From positions 444,971 to 508,970 of the forward strand of contig JAPDPX010000002.1 in NCBI GenBank assembly GCA_034506255.1: a stretch of DNA of 64,000 nt, written 5' to 3'. A program made the translations under genes and the position numbers. Shown here one piece after another: positions 52,831-62,237 of this stretch (positions within the stretch are counted from its first letter, which is position 1; each line of letters begins with the position of its first letter). A model generated the notes under the pieces. That model did no database searches, had not been told where the DNA came from, and saw nothing but the letters and a program-made list of their open reading frames with translations. The stretch comes from a candidate division KSB1 bacterium. GTDB taxonomy: Bacteria > Zhuqueibacterota > Zhuqueibacteria > Zhuqueibacterales > Zhuqueibacteraceae.

Positions 52831-52957
52831 CCGGGCTGCGCGATGATCCCCGCGGGTGCCGGAACGCGGCGGCTGGTGGGGAGAGGGGGGTGTGGTGGTG
52901 TCATGGGGAAAAAGGCATTGTTGGGGTGGCTGTGCGCGGGCACCGGTCGCGTTGCCG

Positions 52958-53917
52958 TCACGGCGGTGACAGGGCCTCCTGCAAAAAGCGAACGAGGAAA
53001 CGATCGGCCCAATGCCAGTTGTGTTCCGCGCGCGGATGCAAAACGGTTTGTGCAAATCCCAGGCGGCAGCCTTTCTCCTGGAGCAGGCGGCGAAAGTGCT
53101 CGGCACGGTCGCGGTTGCCGCGCAGACCGTCATGGGCAGTGCTGGCCACCCAGAAGCGCGTGCGGCGCAGCAGGCGCGCGGTTTCCCCGCTGGCGGCCGC
53201 GATGCCATCGGTGGCATTCCAGACGCGCAGAGCGCGACGGCTCCTTGGTTTGCCCAACGCGGCGTTGAACAACGGCGCCGCCAGCCATATGCGGTCACTA
53301 TTGTCACCGTCGCCCTGGCGCGGGTCGCGATGTCCCGGCCACATCAACGTGCCGTCGTAAATGGCGGCCTCCTCGAAATACCCCGGCCGTTTCGCTGCCA
53401 GCAGGCTCACCGTAAATCCCCCCAGGGAAAAACCCGCCATCAGTTTTTTGGTCATGGCACTGACATAGCGCCGGTCATACTCGGGCAGAAGCTCGCTGGT
53501 GAGATATTGCCAAAAGCGTCCCGTGCCCAGGCCCTTGTGTTTCGCGGGCCAAACGCCCACCATGTCGATTCCCAAAGAGGGCACCGCGTTGTCAGCGGAA
53601 TTCAAACCGGGCATGACCACCACGACGGGCGGCAGCCTGGTACTGTGGATGAGTGCATCGAGGTCTTCAATGGCCGTGGATCTCCGGCGCGAAGCATCCT
53701 CATGAAAATTGCACCATTCCCGCTCGTGACCGCGAAAGAGATAAAGCAATGCGGCGGCGCGGCCGGCTTGATAGCCGGGCGGTTCATAGACGAAGCAGGC
53801 TTTGCCACACTGCAGGCTGGGGGAATGGCGCCATTCCAGGCGCAGCGTGCCGTGCAGCGAATTGGCATGACGCGCCAGAATTTCGGCATGTATATTTGCG
53901 CGAGTGGAGCTTGGCAT
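52958..53917 (-). CDS. Esterase, alpha/beta-hydrolase (esterase-D/Fes type)
   Basis: From the ATG at 53917 the protein is 319 residues. The fold has VVVVMPGLNS near 96, the nucleophile elbow GFSLGG with Ser164, and the final AEHNWHWADRF holding the catalytic His. FHEDASRRR and the extended N-terminus match putative esterases related to enterochelin esterase and S-formylglutathione hydrolase. No signal peptide is visible, so it is cytoplasmic. A GTG at 53953 is an alternative start. The substrate is unknown. It is convergent with the GWxTD gene. Confidence 0.8.
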   Translation of the reverse strand: MPSSTRANIHAEILARHANSLHGTLRLEWRHSPSLQCGKACFVYEPPGYQAGRAAALLYLFRGHEREWCNFHEDASRRRSTAIEDLDALIHSTRLPPVVVVMPGLNSADNAVPSLGIDMVGVWPAKHKGLGTGRFWQYLTSELLPEYDRRYVSAMTKKLMAGFSLGGFTVSLLAAKRPGYFEEAAIYDGTLMWPGHRDPRQGDGDNSDRIWLAAPLFNAALGKPRSRRALRVWNATDGIAAASGETARLLRRTRFWVASTAHDGLRGNRDRAEHFRRLLQEKGCRLGFAQTVLHPRAEHNWHWADRFLVRFLQEALSPP

Positions 53918-54250
53918 TGTGCAACCGGGGATGAATGGTGGCGGCCGCGGCACTCGGCGGCCGGAGGGTGTGATCTGGATTTTGCGTGGGAATTGTTGCC
54001 CTGCTCACCTGCGGTTGCCTGCGCAGGTGAAAGCATGATGTGAAATTCAGGTGTCAAGCCGGAGGTGCGTGAGCGCCACCACGCGCCCCCGCAGGCTGTC
54101 ATTGCCTCACCGGTGCCGGCATGCTTTGCGCGGCACCGGCTGCCTGCTGCAATGACAGCCGCGGCGCGTCTTCAACGGCGTGAAGCGGAAATTGCCGGAA
54201 GAGATAATTCAGGAATCAACACCGGCACGTGACGACGTCACCGTCCGGCA
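53918..54250. other. Intergenic between two minus-strand genes with nested hairpin
   Basis: No supported gene. The dominant feature is the nested inverted repeat at 54094-54160. Confidence 0.5.
54094..54160. repeat. Nested inverted repeat (structured element or terminator)
   Basis: Outer arms GGCTGTCATTGC (54094-54105) and GCAATGACAGCC (54149-54160) are perfect 12-mers. Inner arms CCGGTGCC (54110-54117) and GGCACCGG (54132-54139) lie inside with short spacers, loop 14 bases. It sits downstream of the membrane-protein gene and upstream of the esterase gene, both on the minus strand. The form resembles the nested repeat at 18982-19042, though the sequence differs. Confidence 0.65.
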
Positions 54251-54648
54251 TCAGGCTTTGTAGATGCTTGCCACCACGGCGCCGAAGAGCACCCACTCGA
54301 TGAAAACGATGCCGCCCATGCACCAGGTGAGATAGTAGGGAAAGTTGGGCATGGTGAGCGGGCTGTAGAACATGCCGAAAAACTGATCAAGCCCACGAAG
54401 ACGCCGAAGAGCATGCCGCCTTTGGCGCCCGCCGGCCACGAGCCGCGCGTGCGGGCAAATAGCAAGGCGCCGGCGAGGCCGATCAGAATTGCAATAACCG
54501 TGAACCAGATCGGATTGGCATCCTGGCGAAAGACGTTCGGCAGGGATTTGTAAGTATTTCCCATGACCAGGCCGTGCATGATGAATTCGTAAACCGCATT
54601 GACCACGCCGCCGACCAGGCCAGCAACCAGAGCTTTGGACCAGTTCAT
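54251..54648 (-). pseudogene. Small membrane protein gene with a single-base frameshift
   Basis: The ATG at 54648 (GGAGGGAG ribosome site) reads MNWSKALVAGLVGGVVNAVYE through two membrane helices to VFVGLISF, then goes out of frame. The adjacent frame continues as FFGMFYSPLTMPNF ... VASIYKA to a stop at 54251, completing two more helices. One extra T in the T5 run (54378-54382) would restore a 132-residue, four-helix protein. It may be an assembly error, a real mutation or phase variation. Its function is unknown to me. Confidence 0.6.
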
Positions 54649-54876
54649 AAACTCCCTCCTCTGTGGTTGAACAACCAACGATAGATGTTGCTGCAGCGGG
54701 AAGCCGGCAGCGGTGCCGGCTGGCAGGCACAGCCGCACGCTTGAGCAAACTCCCGTGTGGAAAAAGTAAATAATTGTACCTGGTTTGTCAATTGTCAAAA
54801 TCGGCTCGCGGGAACAGGAGATTGCTTTTGACGGCAGCTCTGTTTTATTTCTAAATTGTGCACCCAGAGTAATCAC

Positions 54877-54964
54877 CTTCGCGAGAAACGCCGCTTGGAT
54901 CGCGACGCCCGACCCCCCAAGGGGTGGTGCATAAAAAATTTGCAGGCAAATGTGCCGTCAACTC
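54877..54964 (-). repeat. Intergenic repeat element B, copy B2 (inverted)
   Basis: Reverse-complement match, gap-free over 88 bases, to 31473-31560, at roughly 80% identity by hand alignment. Confidence 0.7.
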
Positions 54965-55156
54965 TGGTAGCAGTGAACTGTTTTTAGTTTTTAGTGAAGC
55001 TGCATATCGCATACCCCGAAACTCCGTCAGGAGTGACCTGCTTGGCCTCTTCAAAAAAACGCGCCAGATCATGAGAAATTCTACAGGCCACTCCCAACGG
55101 AGTTTAAAGACATACAGGCATCGAATGTCTACAAACAGTTCACTCCTGACGGAGTT
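54960..55156. repeat. Four short ACTCC-GGAGT palindromic units
   Basis: 21-bp units lie at 54960-54980 and 55020-55040 on the plus strand and 55084-55104 and 55136-55156 on the minus strand. Each has ACTCC, a 4-base spacer and GGAGT (less exact in the first) followed by G-x-x-CTG. They sit between elements A and B. Confidence 0.65.
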
Positions 55157-55210
55157 TGGTAAACACGCCATTTCTCCCAGGCAACAGCAAGCCAGCATGC
55201 AAAATTCAGG
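55151..55210 (-). repeat. Intergenic repeat element A, copy A3 (inverted)
   Basis: Reverse complement matches 31155-31214 at about 53 of 60 positions, without gaps. Confidence 0.75.
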
Positions 55211-55481
55211 TTATTAGTGTTTGTCCAAAATCACAGCCCGCCAACAGGTGCGCTCCTGCAACAACGGGGCCGGTGCCTGGCAGTCTCCCGGACCTTGTTG
55301 CAACGCACAGTTTTGAAAGCTACAGCGTTGTCGGGAGTGAAGCAGTTTCAAACAGACATCTGACCGGCAGCGTGGAAAAAGTTCGACTGTCAAATTCCTG
55401 GTTGACGAGCGGTGGCCGGGCCGTGTCCCTGCCCGCCGCCGATAATCACATCAACTCCAACCTTCCCGAGGTGAGATCATC

Positions 55482-56567
55482 ATGGCACTCAAAATCAAAC
55501 CTGCCCATGAAACCGAATTCGATTTGCTGGCACTGGGTGAATGCATGATTCGGTTGAGCCCGCCCGGGCATCAGCGCATCGAGCTGACCCCGGTTTTCGA
55601 AGCCTATGCCGGCGGCGGGGAATACAACGTCGCCTATGCCCTGGCGCGCTATGGCCTGCGCACCGCCTGGGTGTCACGTCTGGTCGACAACCCGCTCGGT
55701 GCCTTCATCCGCAATCACGCCCAGGCCAGCGGCATGAATCTCAGTGAAGTGATTTGGGTGCCTTATGATGGGGTGGGCCGTGCCGACCGCATCGGCTTGA
55801 ATTTCACCGAAGTCGGCATCGGCGTGCGGCCCAGCGTCACGTTGTACGATCGCGGCCATTCTGCCGCTTCGCACATGCGGCGCGGGGAAGTCGACTGGCA
55901 CCGTCTCTTCAGCCGGCGCAAAGTGCGCTGGTTTCACACCGGCGGCATCTTCACGGCGTTGAGCGACAGTTGCGCCGAGGTCGTTGCCGAGGCCATGCAG
56001 GCGGCGCATGAAGCCGGCACGGTGGTGAGCTACGACCTCAATTTTCGCAGCAAGCTGTGGTCGAGTCAGCGTGCCATCGCAGTGACAAAAAAGCTGGTGC
56101 CCTATGTTGATGTGCTCATTGGCAATGAGGAGGATTTCCAGAAAGTGCTGGGCTTCGAGGTCGCAGGCACGGATGAACAGCTCAAGACGCTGCCGGTCGA
56201 AGGCTACAAGATGATGGTGGAAAAAGTCGTGACGGCTTACCCGCATCTCGGCGCGGTGGGCACCACGCTGCGCGAAGTGGTGAGCGGCCTGGTCAACAAC
56301 TGGTCGGCGATCCTGTATTATGACGGACAGTTTTATCAATCACGACGCTATGAGCATCTCGAGATCGAAGATCGCGTCGGCGGCGGCGACGGGTTTTGCA
56401 GCGGTTTCGTGTACGGCCTGCTGCACGGCCTGGCGCCGCAGGAATGCGTGGAAATGGGCGCGGCGCACGGCGCGCTGCTGCAAAGCACGCGCGGCGACAC
56501 CAGCATGGTGACGCTGGAGGAAATCAAACACGTGATGGCGGGGGGCAGCGCACGCATCAAACGTTGA
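55482..56567 (+). CDS. PfkB-family sugar kinase, probable 2-dehydro-3-deoxygluconokinase
   Basis: 361 residues with the two ribokinase-family signatures: AGGGEYNVAYALARYGL near 44 and DRVGGGDGFCSGFVYGLL near 305 (catalytic Asp in GGGD). The start LLALGECMIRLSPPG and the layout match KDG kinases (KdgK), which phosphorylate 2-keto-3-deoxygluconate in the Entner-Doudoroff and pectin/alginate breakdown pathways. No KDPG aldolase or pectinase gene adjoins, so a related sugar is possible. It starts with GAGGTGAG upstream. Confidence 0.87.
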   Translation: MALKIKPAHETEFDLLALGECMIRLSPPGHQRIELTPVFEAYAGGGEYNVAYALARYGLRTAWVSRLVDNPLGAFIRNHAQASGMNLSEVIWVPYDGVGRADRIGLNFTEVGIGVRPSVTLYDRGHSAASHMRRGEVDWHRLFSRRKVRWFHTGGIFTALSDSCAEVVAEAMQAAHEAGTVVSYDLNFRSKLWSSQRAIAVTKKLVPYVDVLIGNEEDFQKVLGFEVAGTDEQLKTLPVEGYKMMVEKVVTAYPHLGAVGTTLREVVSGLVNNWSAILYYDGQFYQSRRYEHLEIEDRVGGGDGFCSGFVYGLLHGLAPQECVEMGAAHGALLQSTRGDTSMVTLEEIKHVMAGGSARIKR

Positions 56568-56826
56568 ATCTGGCGCAATCCGCCCGCAGCACGGCAATTA
56601 CCGGAGCATTGGCCGAACAAGTCAACCGTGCGCCAATCATGCTGCCGCTGGATTGGTGCCCGGCCGGAAATGTTCCAACCGGCTGAGCCGTGCCTTCCGA
56701 AACTTGGCATTGCGCGTACCTTCCTGATATTTTGCTGCCACCTCCCAGCCCGGGCAGGAACGCCCTCATCAAAAAACTCGGAACTCCGGACACCGCCGGA
56801 TGGCATCCGTCACCGGATTTTCCACA
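56568..56826. repeat. Intergenic after the kinase, one REP-like palindrome
   Basis: No supported gene. CGGCTGAGCCG occurs at 56680-56690 after GTTCCAAC, the second exact copy of this core in the window. Confidence 0.5.
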
Positions 56827-56861
56827 ACAAAAAACGCCACTGGTGCAACACCAGTGGCGTT
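56827..56861 (-). terminator. Strong terminator for the CHRD protein gene
   Basis: Perfect 13-base arms (56833-56845 and 56849-56861) around a 3-base loop. On the minus strand the stem is followed by a T-run. It lies 36 bases beyond the CHRD gene's stop; it could also stop the kinase transcript from the other side. Confidence 0.8.
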
Positions 56862-56897
56862 CCGGTTTCGGCAATTTCCGATGGATGGTGCGCGGGC

Positions 56898-59800
56898 TTA
56901 TTTCAACAAGGTCATCTTGCGCGCCTGCACGAAGCCTGCGGTTTCAATCCGGTAAATGTAGATGCCGCTGGCCACGCGAGTGCCGTCATCGCTCTTGCCG
57001 TCCCACGAAATCTGCCTGAAGCCGGGTGCCTCCATGCCATCGACCAGCGTCCGCACGCGCTTGCCCAGCAGGTTGTAGATCGCCAGTTTCACGTGCACCT
57101 GCTTCGGCAAATCATAGCGGATGATGGTGGTGGGATTGAAGGGATTGGGATGGTTCTGCAGCAGGGCAAAGCGTTCGGGCAGGCCAGCGTTCTCTTCGTC
57201 CACGCCGGTGGTGGGCGTGATGTCCGTCGTCAGAATCGGAAGAAGCTGATAGCCCGTGGCAGGATTGGAGGAGCTGAACTGACCCAATACGCCCTCGAAG
57301 ACAAATGTCCCCTTTGGAATGGGCACGCCCGCAATTTTGGTATCCGTGGCCACCGGCGTACGCAGGGCCACGGCGCCGGATTGATCGCTGGCATCGGTGA
57401 TGGTGTAGCTTTTGTTGGCCACGAACACCGTGTCGCCGGCGGGATTGATGCTCAGGCCCTCCACCCGGATCAACTCGCTTTCATAGGCCTCGCCGTTGGC
57501 AGCCAGCTCGGCCAGGGTGACCTTCTGCGTTGTCGGCAGCGCGTTGTCGCGTGAAATCACTTCGAAGCTGCTGATGGGTGCGATTTCCTTCAGCGAATTG
57601 AACTCGGTGAGTGTGCCGGTGAGGCGCAGTCGATCGCCCAGCCGCACCTTGCCGCTGTCAATCGCCGCCCGGAAACTGCCACTGGTCTGAAATGCGGTGA
57701 TACCCGCGGTGGCGTCCTGCAGCCGTGCAAAACGGCCGAGCGCGCGGGTGACAATGCCCTCCACCGTGACCACCGTACCGTTGGCCGTTTCGCGTGCTAT
57801 CGCAATCGGCACGATGGCTGTGGCACCCGGAATAAGCTGGCCGCGAATCTCGCCACCGGGATGATCGGCCGAATGCACGTTGACATAAAGCTGGCTCGCC
57901 AGCAGCTCCACCACCAAATCCGTGGTGAGTGCCTGGGTGGTGTCACTGCTCTTCCACACGCCGCTGGCAGCGGTACCGGTGAAGGGGATGTCGCGCACCA
58001 CCGGGCCATTCTTGCCGCGTCCGGCATTGTGGAAATGCGCAGCGCGAAAAGCGCTGCGCAGGCCGGTGTAACGAACCTCATAGGCCAGCTCCGTGCCGCT
58101 GGCATCCAGCGTGATGCTGGCATAGCCGGCGGCATTCGTCGTCACCGGTGGCACTTCCTGGCTGCCTTCCAATTGCGCCGCGAATTTGATGGCTGCGCCG
58201 GTCAACACCTGGCCGCGAATTTCGCCGCCGGGATGGGCCGCGGTGTGGACATTCACATACAGATTGCCGGCGAGCAACTCCGCCACCAGCGCCGGGGTCA
58301 AGGGTTGAGAGGCATCGCTGCTGCTCCACACGCCGGTGGCCACCGTGTCGGTGAAGGCGAGATCGCGCACCACCGGCCCGTTCGTCCCTGCGGCAGCGTT
58401 GTGAAAATGCGCGGCCGTAATCGGCCCGCTGAGATTGGCGACTTTGATTTTGAAAGCAAGTTGTGTGCGGTCTTCATTCAACACAAAACGTCCGCCGCCG
58501 GCGGCCACGGTGGTGACCGCGGGATTTTCCTGCGCGCCATTCAGCACCGCATGAAAGACCGTTACGGCCCCCGGGCGCAATTGTCCGCGAACTTCGCCGC
58601 CAGGATTCGTGGCGGTATGAACATTCACATAGATCTTGCCAGCCAGCAACTCCGCCACCAGGGCCGGGGTGAGCGGTTCGGGATCATTGTTGCGCCACAC
58701 GCCGCCGGCAGTGTTGCCGGAGAAATCAGCCGTGATCGTGCGCACGGGCGGGCCATTTACGCCGGCGGGCGCATTGTGAAAGTGTGCCGCGGCAATCGCG
58801 CTGCTCAGATTATTGACGGTGACCGAGAAGCTCAACTCTGTGCCGGTGGCATTCAGGGTGAAACTGCCGCTGCCGTTCGCCGGCGTCGTCACCGGCGGCA
58901 CTTCCTGGCTGCCGTTGAGCGTGGCCGTGAAATTGATCGCCGTCCCTCGCAGCACCTGGCCGCGAATTTCGCCGCCGGGATGAGCCGCGGTGTGCACATT
59001 GACATACAGATTGCCGGCGAGCAACTCCGCCAGCAGCGCCGGCGTCAGCGGCTGGTTGGGGTCGCTGCTCGACCACGTGCCACTGGCAACACCGTCGGTG
59101 AAGGCAATATCGCGCACCACCGGTCCGTTTGCGCCACTGGCGGCATGGTGAAAATGTGCCGCGGTAATCGGCCCGCTGAGTCCGATCACACTCAGGTGGA
59201 AACTGAGCGCGGTTTGATCCTCATTCAACACGAACATGCCGCCGCCCTGCGCCGGAGTGGCGACCGCAGGCACCTCCTGGCTGCCGCTCAGCGTCGCAAA
59301 GAAAACCGCCGGCGCCTTGAAATCGCTGCGGCGCGACGGCTGAATCTGCGGCGTGTTGTTGAAGGAAGTGGCCACGCCGATGACACTCACGGGATTGGGC
59401 GGCTGCAGCGAGCCGTCGATGTCGGTGTCGCGATCGATGAACATCGCCAGCTCACCGGTGCCGTCGTTGATGGTGAGCGTCCTGTCGCTGTTCTCCGGCG
59501 GAAATGTGCCGATGATACTGGCCTGATTGACGCGAATCAACTCACCCTCGATTGCGGCGCGATTGCTGACATATTCGGCCACCGTCACCACCTGCGGCGC
59601 CGGCAGGCCGGGTTGATCGATCACCACGATCGAATCCGGCACGGTTTCCACGTTGCGGCGGCCGGCATTGGTGCCGAGGCGGCTGTCCTTCACCAGCACA
59701 CGCGTGCCCTGGGAGAGGGCGGATTTGCCACTGCCCACGAACATGCGAATGCCGCCGGTGGCATCCTGCAAATAAAATTCCGAGCTGTTCGTGCTCGACA

Positions 59801-62237
59801 ATCGGAAATCCACCGTGGTGATGATGCCGGAAATCGTGATCTTCTCCGTGCCATCCGGCATTTGCCGCACGACGCCGATCGGCGCAATGCCGCGGAAGCC
59901 GGGCAGCAGTTGCCCGCGAATCTCGCCGGCGGGATTGGCCGCCGTGTGGAAATTGATGTAGATCGTGCCGGCCAGCAGCTCGACCACCAGCGCCGGGGTC
60001 AACGCCTCGGCATCAGAATTCTTCCACACACCTGAGCCGCTGCCGCTGCCCAGTTCACTGGTGAGCGTGCGCACCGCCGGGCCAGTGACGCCGCGATTGG
60101 CGTTGTGGAAATGTGCCGCGGTAACCGCTCCGCTCAAACCAATGGTGCCAACATTGAAGCTCAATTCCGTGCCGGCAGCGTTGAGTTTGAAATAACCAAT
60201 ACCGGCCGCCTCGGTCGCCACCGGCGGCACTTCCTGGCTGCCTTCGATTTGCGCCTCGAAGTTGATGACCTTGCCGCTTTCCAACTGCCCGCGAATTTCA
60301 CCCTCGGGATGGGCGGCCGTGTGCACATTCACATAGAGGTTGCCCGCCAGCAAATCCGCCACCAGCGCCGGGGTCAGCGGCTCGGCATCCGTGCTGCGCC
60401 ACACGCCGCTTGCCGTGGTGTCGGTGAAGTCCGCGGTGAGGGTGCGCACCGGCGAACCATTGCTGCCGCGCGGCGCGAGATGAAAATGCGCCGCGGTGAT
60501 CGGACCGCTGAGATTGCGCACCTTGATCAGGAAGCTCAACGCCGTCTGCTCGGCGTTCAGCACGAAGTATCCTCCACCGGCCGCGGTTGTGGCCACCGCC
60601 GGGTTCTCCTGCTTGCCTTCCAGCACCGCCAGAAAGACCGTTTCCGCGCCGGCGCGAATTTGCCCGCGAACTTCGCCGCTGGGATTGGCGGCCGTGTGCA
60701 CATTCACATACAGCTTGGTGGCGAGCAATTCCGCCACCAGTGCCGGCGTCAGGGCCTCGACCGTGTCGCTGTTGCTCCACACGCCGGTGGCCGTGCCGCC
60801 GGTGAAAGCTGTGGTGAAGGTGCGCACCGGCGGACCATTGACGCCGGTGGCCGCATTGTGAAAATGCGCCGCAGTCAGCGGGCCGCTCAAATCATTCACC
60901 GCTACTTCGAATTGCAATTGCGTGCCGGTGGCATTCAAACGGAATTTGCCCACGCCCTTGCCCGGCACATTGACCGGCGGCACTTCCTGCTGGCCGGTGA
61001 GGCTGGCGGTGAATTGCCGCTCGCTGCCCAGCACCACCTGACCGCGAATTTCGCCGTTGGGATGGGCGGTGGTATGCACGTTGACGTAAATGTTGCCCGC
61101 CAGCAGTTCATTCACCAGCGCCGGAGTCAACGGCTCGGCATCCGTGCTTTTCCAACTGCCGCTGGCCACCTCCCCCTGAAAATCCGCGGTGAGTGTGCGC
61201 ACCGGCGGGCCGGTCACACCGGCTGCGGCATTGTGAAAATGCGCGGCTGTAATCGGCCCGCTCAAGCCGGTGACACTCAGGTAAAAGCGCAGCTCGTCGC
61301 GCTGATCATTCAGCACAAAATAGCCGCCGCCGGTGGCGGGCAGCGTGAGGGCGGGCACCTCCTGGCTGCCATTCAGCACCGCCATGAAATAGGCCGGTTG
61401 CTTGGCCAGGCCATCCGGCACGGTGCCGGGCGTGGGCGTGTTGTCCTCCGTCCAACTGCCGCCGGCAAAGCTGAAATTCTCGCTGGTTTCATCATGGCCG
61501 GTGATGCCGTTGCCGCTGCTGAGTTTTTCGCCGGCCTCGGGTGCGTTGCGCGCGGCGCTGGAACCGTTGTCATGCGGTGCGCTGTCGACGTCATTGTCGG
61601 CATTGACCGCCGTTTGGCTTGCGACCGGTGTGTCGTTTTTGTAGCTGGATGGATTACTATCGGCATCGGGACCGTCAATCGCGAGCCCACTTTTGTCGAC
61701 GGCTGTGCTTTTGTCGCCCCACACGACATAATCGACGTCCTGCACCAGGTCGCTCACCCCATCCCAAGTGAACAAGACGATGGTTTCGCGATCGTTGGTC
61801 AGGCCGGCAGTTCCCGAGACAGCGATGCCGATCATGTCCGCGATCGTGGTGTCGGTCCCCAAAACTTCATAATCGGGAGCAACGCCATAGCGGGTCTTGA
61901 ATCCGGCTCCGGTGAAGGCAACCACTTTCACGCCGCCGGGCGCAATGCTGGCGCCGTCCGGGAACTTGGCCAGAAAATCGAAGTTTGCGACCGTTAGCGC
62001 CCCGGCGCCATTGACGACTTTCACGTAGTCGGGGTTGCCGGTGCTGACATCATCAGTGAGATAGTAGTTCGAGAGATCAATCGTACTGAAAGTTGGATTG
62101 AAGATCTCGATGAACTCACCATCGGTGGGCGTGACCACGAACTCGGAGATGAGCAGGTGATCGCTTTGACCGAACGCCGGCACTGCCGGGCCCAGCCCAA
62201 GGCAAACCAAAACGAGAATGCGTTGCAACCATCTCAT
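56898..62237 (-). CDS. Giant secreted protein with eight CHRD domains, two OB-fold regions and a FlgD-like sorting tail
   Basis: 1779 residues. After a signal peptide (1-23, ends AFGQ) comes a lamin-tail-like domain (about 25-180), then CHRD domains 1-4 (about 283-778), an OB-fold-type region (about 784-975), CHRD 5-8 (about 977-1469), a second OB-fold-type region (about 1473-1675) and a FlgD-like C-terminal domain (about 1690-1779, HPNPFNPTTIIRYDL ... SGIYIYRIETAGF) ending in RKMTLLK. Each CHRD has the xGSQEVP start, AAHFHNA in the middle and GE[IV]RGQ at the end. A strong ribosome site (AGGAGG) precedes the ATG. It should be exported and displayed at the cell surface; CHRD function in bacteria is unknown. 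Confidence 0.9.
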   Translation of the reverse strand: MRWLQRILVLVCLGLGPAVPAFGQSDHLLISEFVVTPTDGEFIEIFNPTFSTIDLSNYYLTDDVSTGNPDYVKVVNGAGALTVANFDFLAKFPDGASIAPGGVKVVAFTGAGFKTRYGVAPDYEVLGTDTTIADMIGIAVSGTAGLTNDRETIVLFTWDGVSDLVQDVDYVVWGDKSTAVDKSGLAIDGPDADSNPSSYKNDTPVASQTAVNADNDVDSAPHDNGSSAARNAPEAGEKLSSGNGITGHDETSENFSFAGGSWTEDNTPTPGTVPDGLAKQPAYFMAVLNGSQEVPALTLPATGGGYFVLNDQRDELRFYLSVTGLSGPITAAHFHNAAAGVTGPPVRTLTADFQGEVASGSWKSTDAEPLTPALVNELLAGNIYVNVHTTAHPNGEIRGQVVLGSERQFTASLTGQQEVPPVNVPGKGVGKFRLNATGTQLQFEVAVNDLSGPLTAAHFHNAATGVNGPPVRTFTTAFTGGTATGVWSNSDTVEALTPALVAELLATKLYVNVHTAANPSGEVRGQIRAGAETVFLAVLEGKQENPAVATTAAGGGYFVLNAEQTALSFLIKVRNLSGPITAAHFHLAPRGSNGSPVRTLTADFTDTTASGVWRSTDAEPLTPALVADLLAGNLYVNVHTAAHPEGEIRGQLESGKVINFEAQIEGSQEVPPVATEAAGIGYFKLNAAGTELSFNVGTIGLSGAVTAAHFHNANRGVTGPAVRTLTSELGSGSGSGVWKNSDAEALTPALVVELLAGTIYINFHTAANPAGEIRGQLLPGFRGIAPIGVVRQMPDGTEKITISGIITTVDFRLSSTNSSEFYLQDATGGIRMFVGSGKSALSQGTRVLVKDSRLGTNAGRRNVETVPDSIVVIDQPGLPAPQVVTVAEYVSNRAAIEGELIRVNQASIIGTFPPENSDRTLTINDGTGELAMFIDRDTDIDGSLQPPNPVSVIGVATSFNNTPQIQPSRRSDFKAPAVFFATLSGSQEVPAVATPAQGGGMFVLNEDQTALSFHLSVIGLSGPITAAHFHHAASGANGPVVRDIAFTDGVASGTWSSSDPNQPLTPALLAELLAGNLYVNVHTAAHPGGEIRGQVLRGTAINFTATLNGSQEVPPVTTPANGSGSFTLNATGTELSFSVTVNNLSSAIAAAHFHNAPAGVNGPPVRTITADFSGNTAGGVWRNNDPEPLTPALVAELLAGKIYVNVHTATNPGGEVRGQLRPGAVTVFHAVLNGAQENPAVTTVAAGGGRFVLNEDRTQLAFKIKVANLSGPITAAHFHNAAAGTNGPVVRDLAFTDTVATGVWSSSDASQPLTPALVAELLAGNLYVNVHTAAHPGGEIRGQVLTGAAIKFAAQLEGSQEVPPVTTNAAGYASITLDASGTELAYEVRYTGLRSAFRAAHFHNAGRGKNGPVVRDIPFTGTAASGVWKSSDTTQALTTDLVVELLASQLYVNVHSADHPGGEIRGQLIPGATAIVPIAIARETANGTVVTVEGIVTRALGRFARLQDATAGITAFQTSGSFRAAIDSGKVRLGDRLRLTGTLTEFNSLKEIAPISSFEVISRDNALPTTQKVTLAELAANGEAYESELIRVEGLSINPAGDTVFVANKSYTITDASDQSGAVALRTPVATDTKIAGVPIPKGTFVFEGVLGQFSSSNPATGYQLLPILTTDITPTTGVDEENAGLPERFALLQNHPNPFNPTTIIRYDLPKQVHVKLAIYNLLGKRVRTLVDGMEAPGFRQISWDGKSDDGTRVASGIYIYRIETAGFVQARKMTLLK
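57831..59309 (-). repeat. Second CHRD block (CHRD 5-8) of the duplicated module
   Basis: Codons for residues about 977-1469. CHRD 5-8 resemble CHRD 1-4 in order: the xGSQEVPA-type unit, the QEVPPV-type unit, the QENPAV-type unit, then a QEVPPV-type unit again. This repeats the pattern of the block at 59904-61391. Confidence 0.75.
59904..61391 (-). repeat. First CHRD block (CHRD 1-4) of the duplicated module
   Basis: Codons for residues about 283-778. The units alternate QEVPAL, QEVPPV, QENPAV and QEVPPV, and the block is followed by an OB-fold-type region, as in the second block. Confidence 0.75.

Larger units (their letters stand above)
54649..55481. other. Repeat-rich intergenic region
   Basis: No supported gene. 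It contains element B copy B2 (54877-54964), four ACTCC/GGAGT palindromes (54960-55156) and element A copy A3 (55151-55210). GAGGTGAG before 55482 is the ribosome site of the next gene. Confidence 0.6.

Noticed and set aside
57831..61391. Possible CRISPR array from the regular spacing of repeats
   Set aside because: The repeats are about 370 bp CHRD domain units in one open frame, not short direct repeats with unique spacers.
57861..61997. Two long plus-strand frames inside the CHRD gene
   Set aside because: They mirror the CHRD repeats on the opposite strand and show a His/Arg/Gly-rich product typical of antisense reading.
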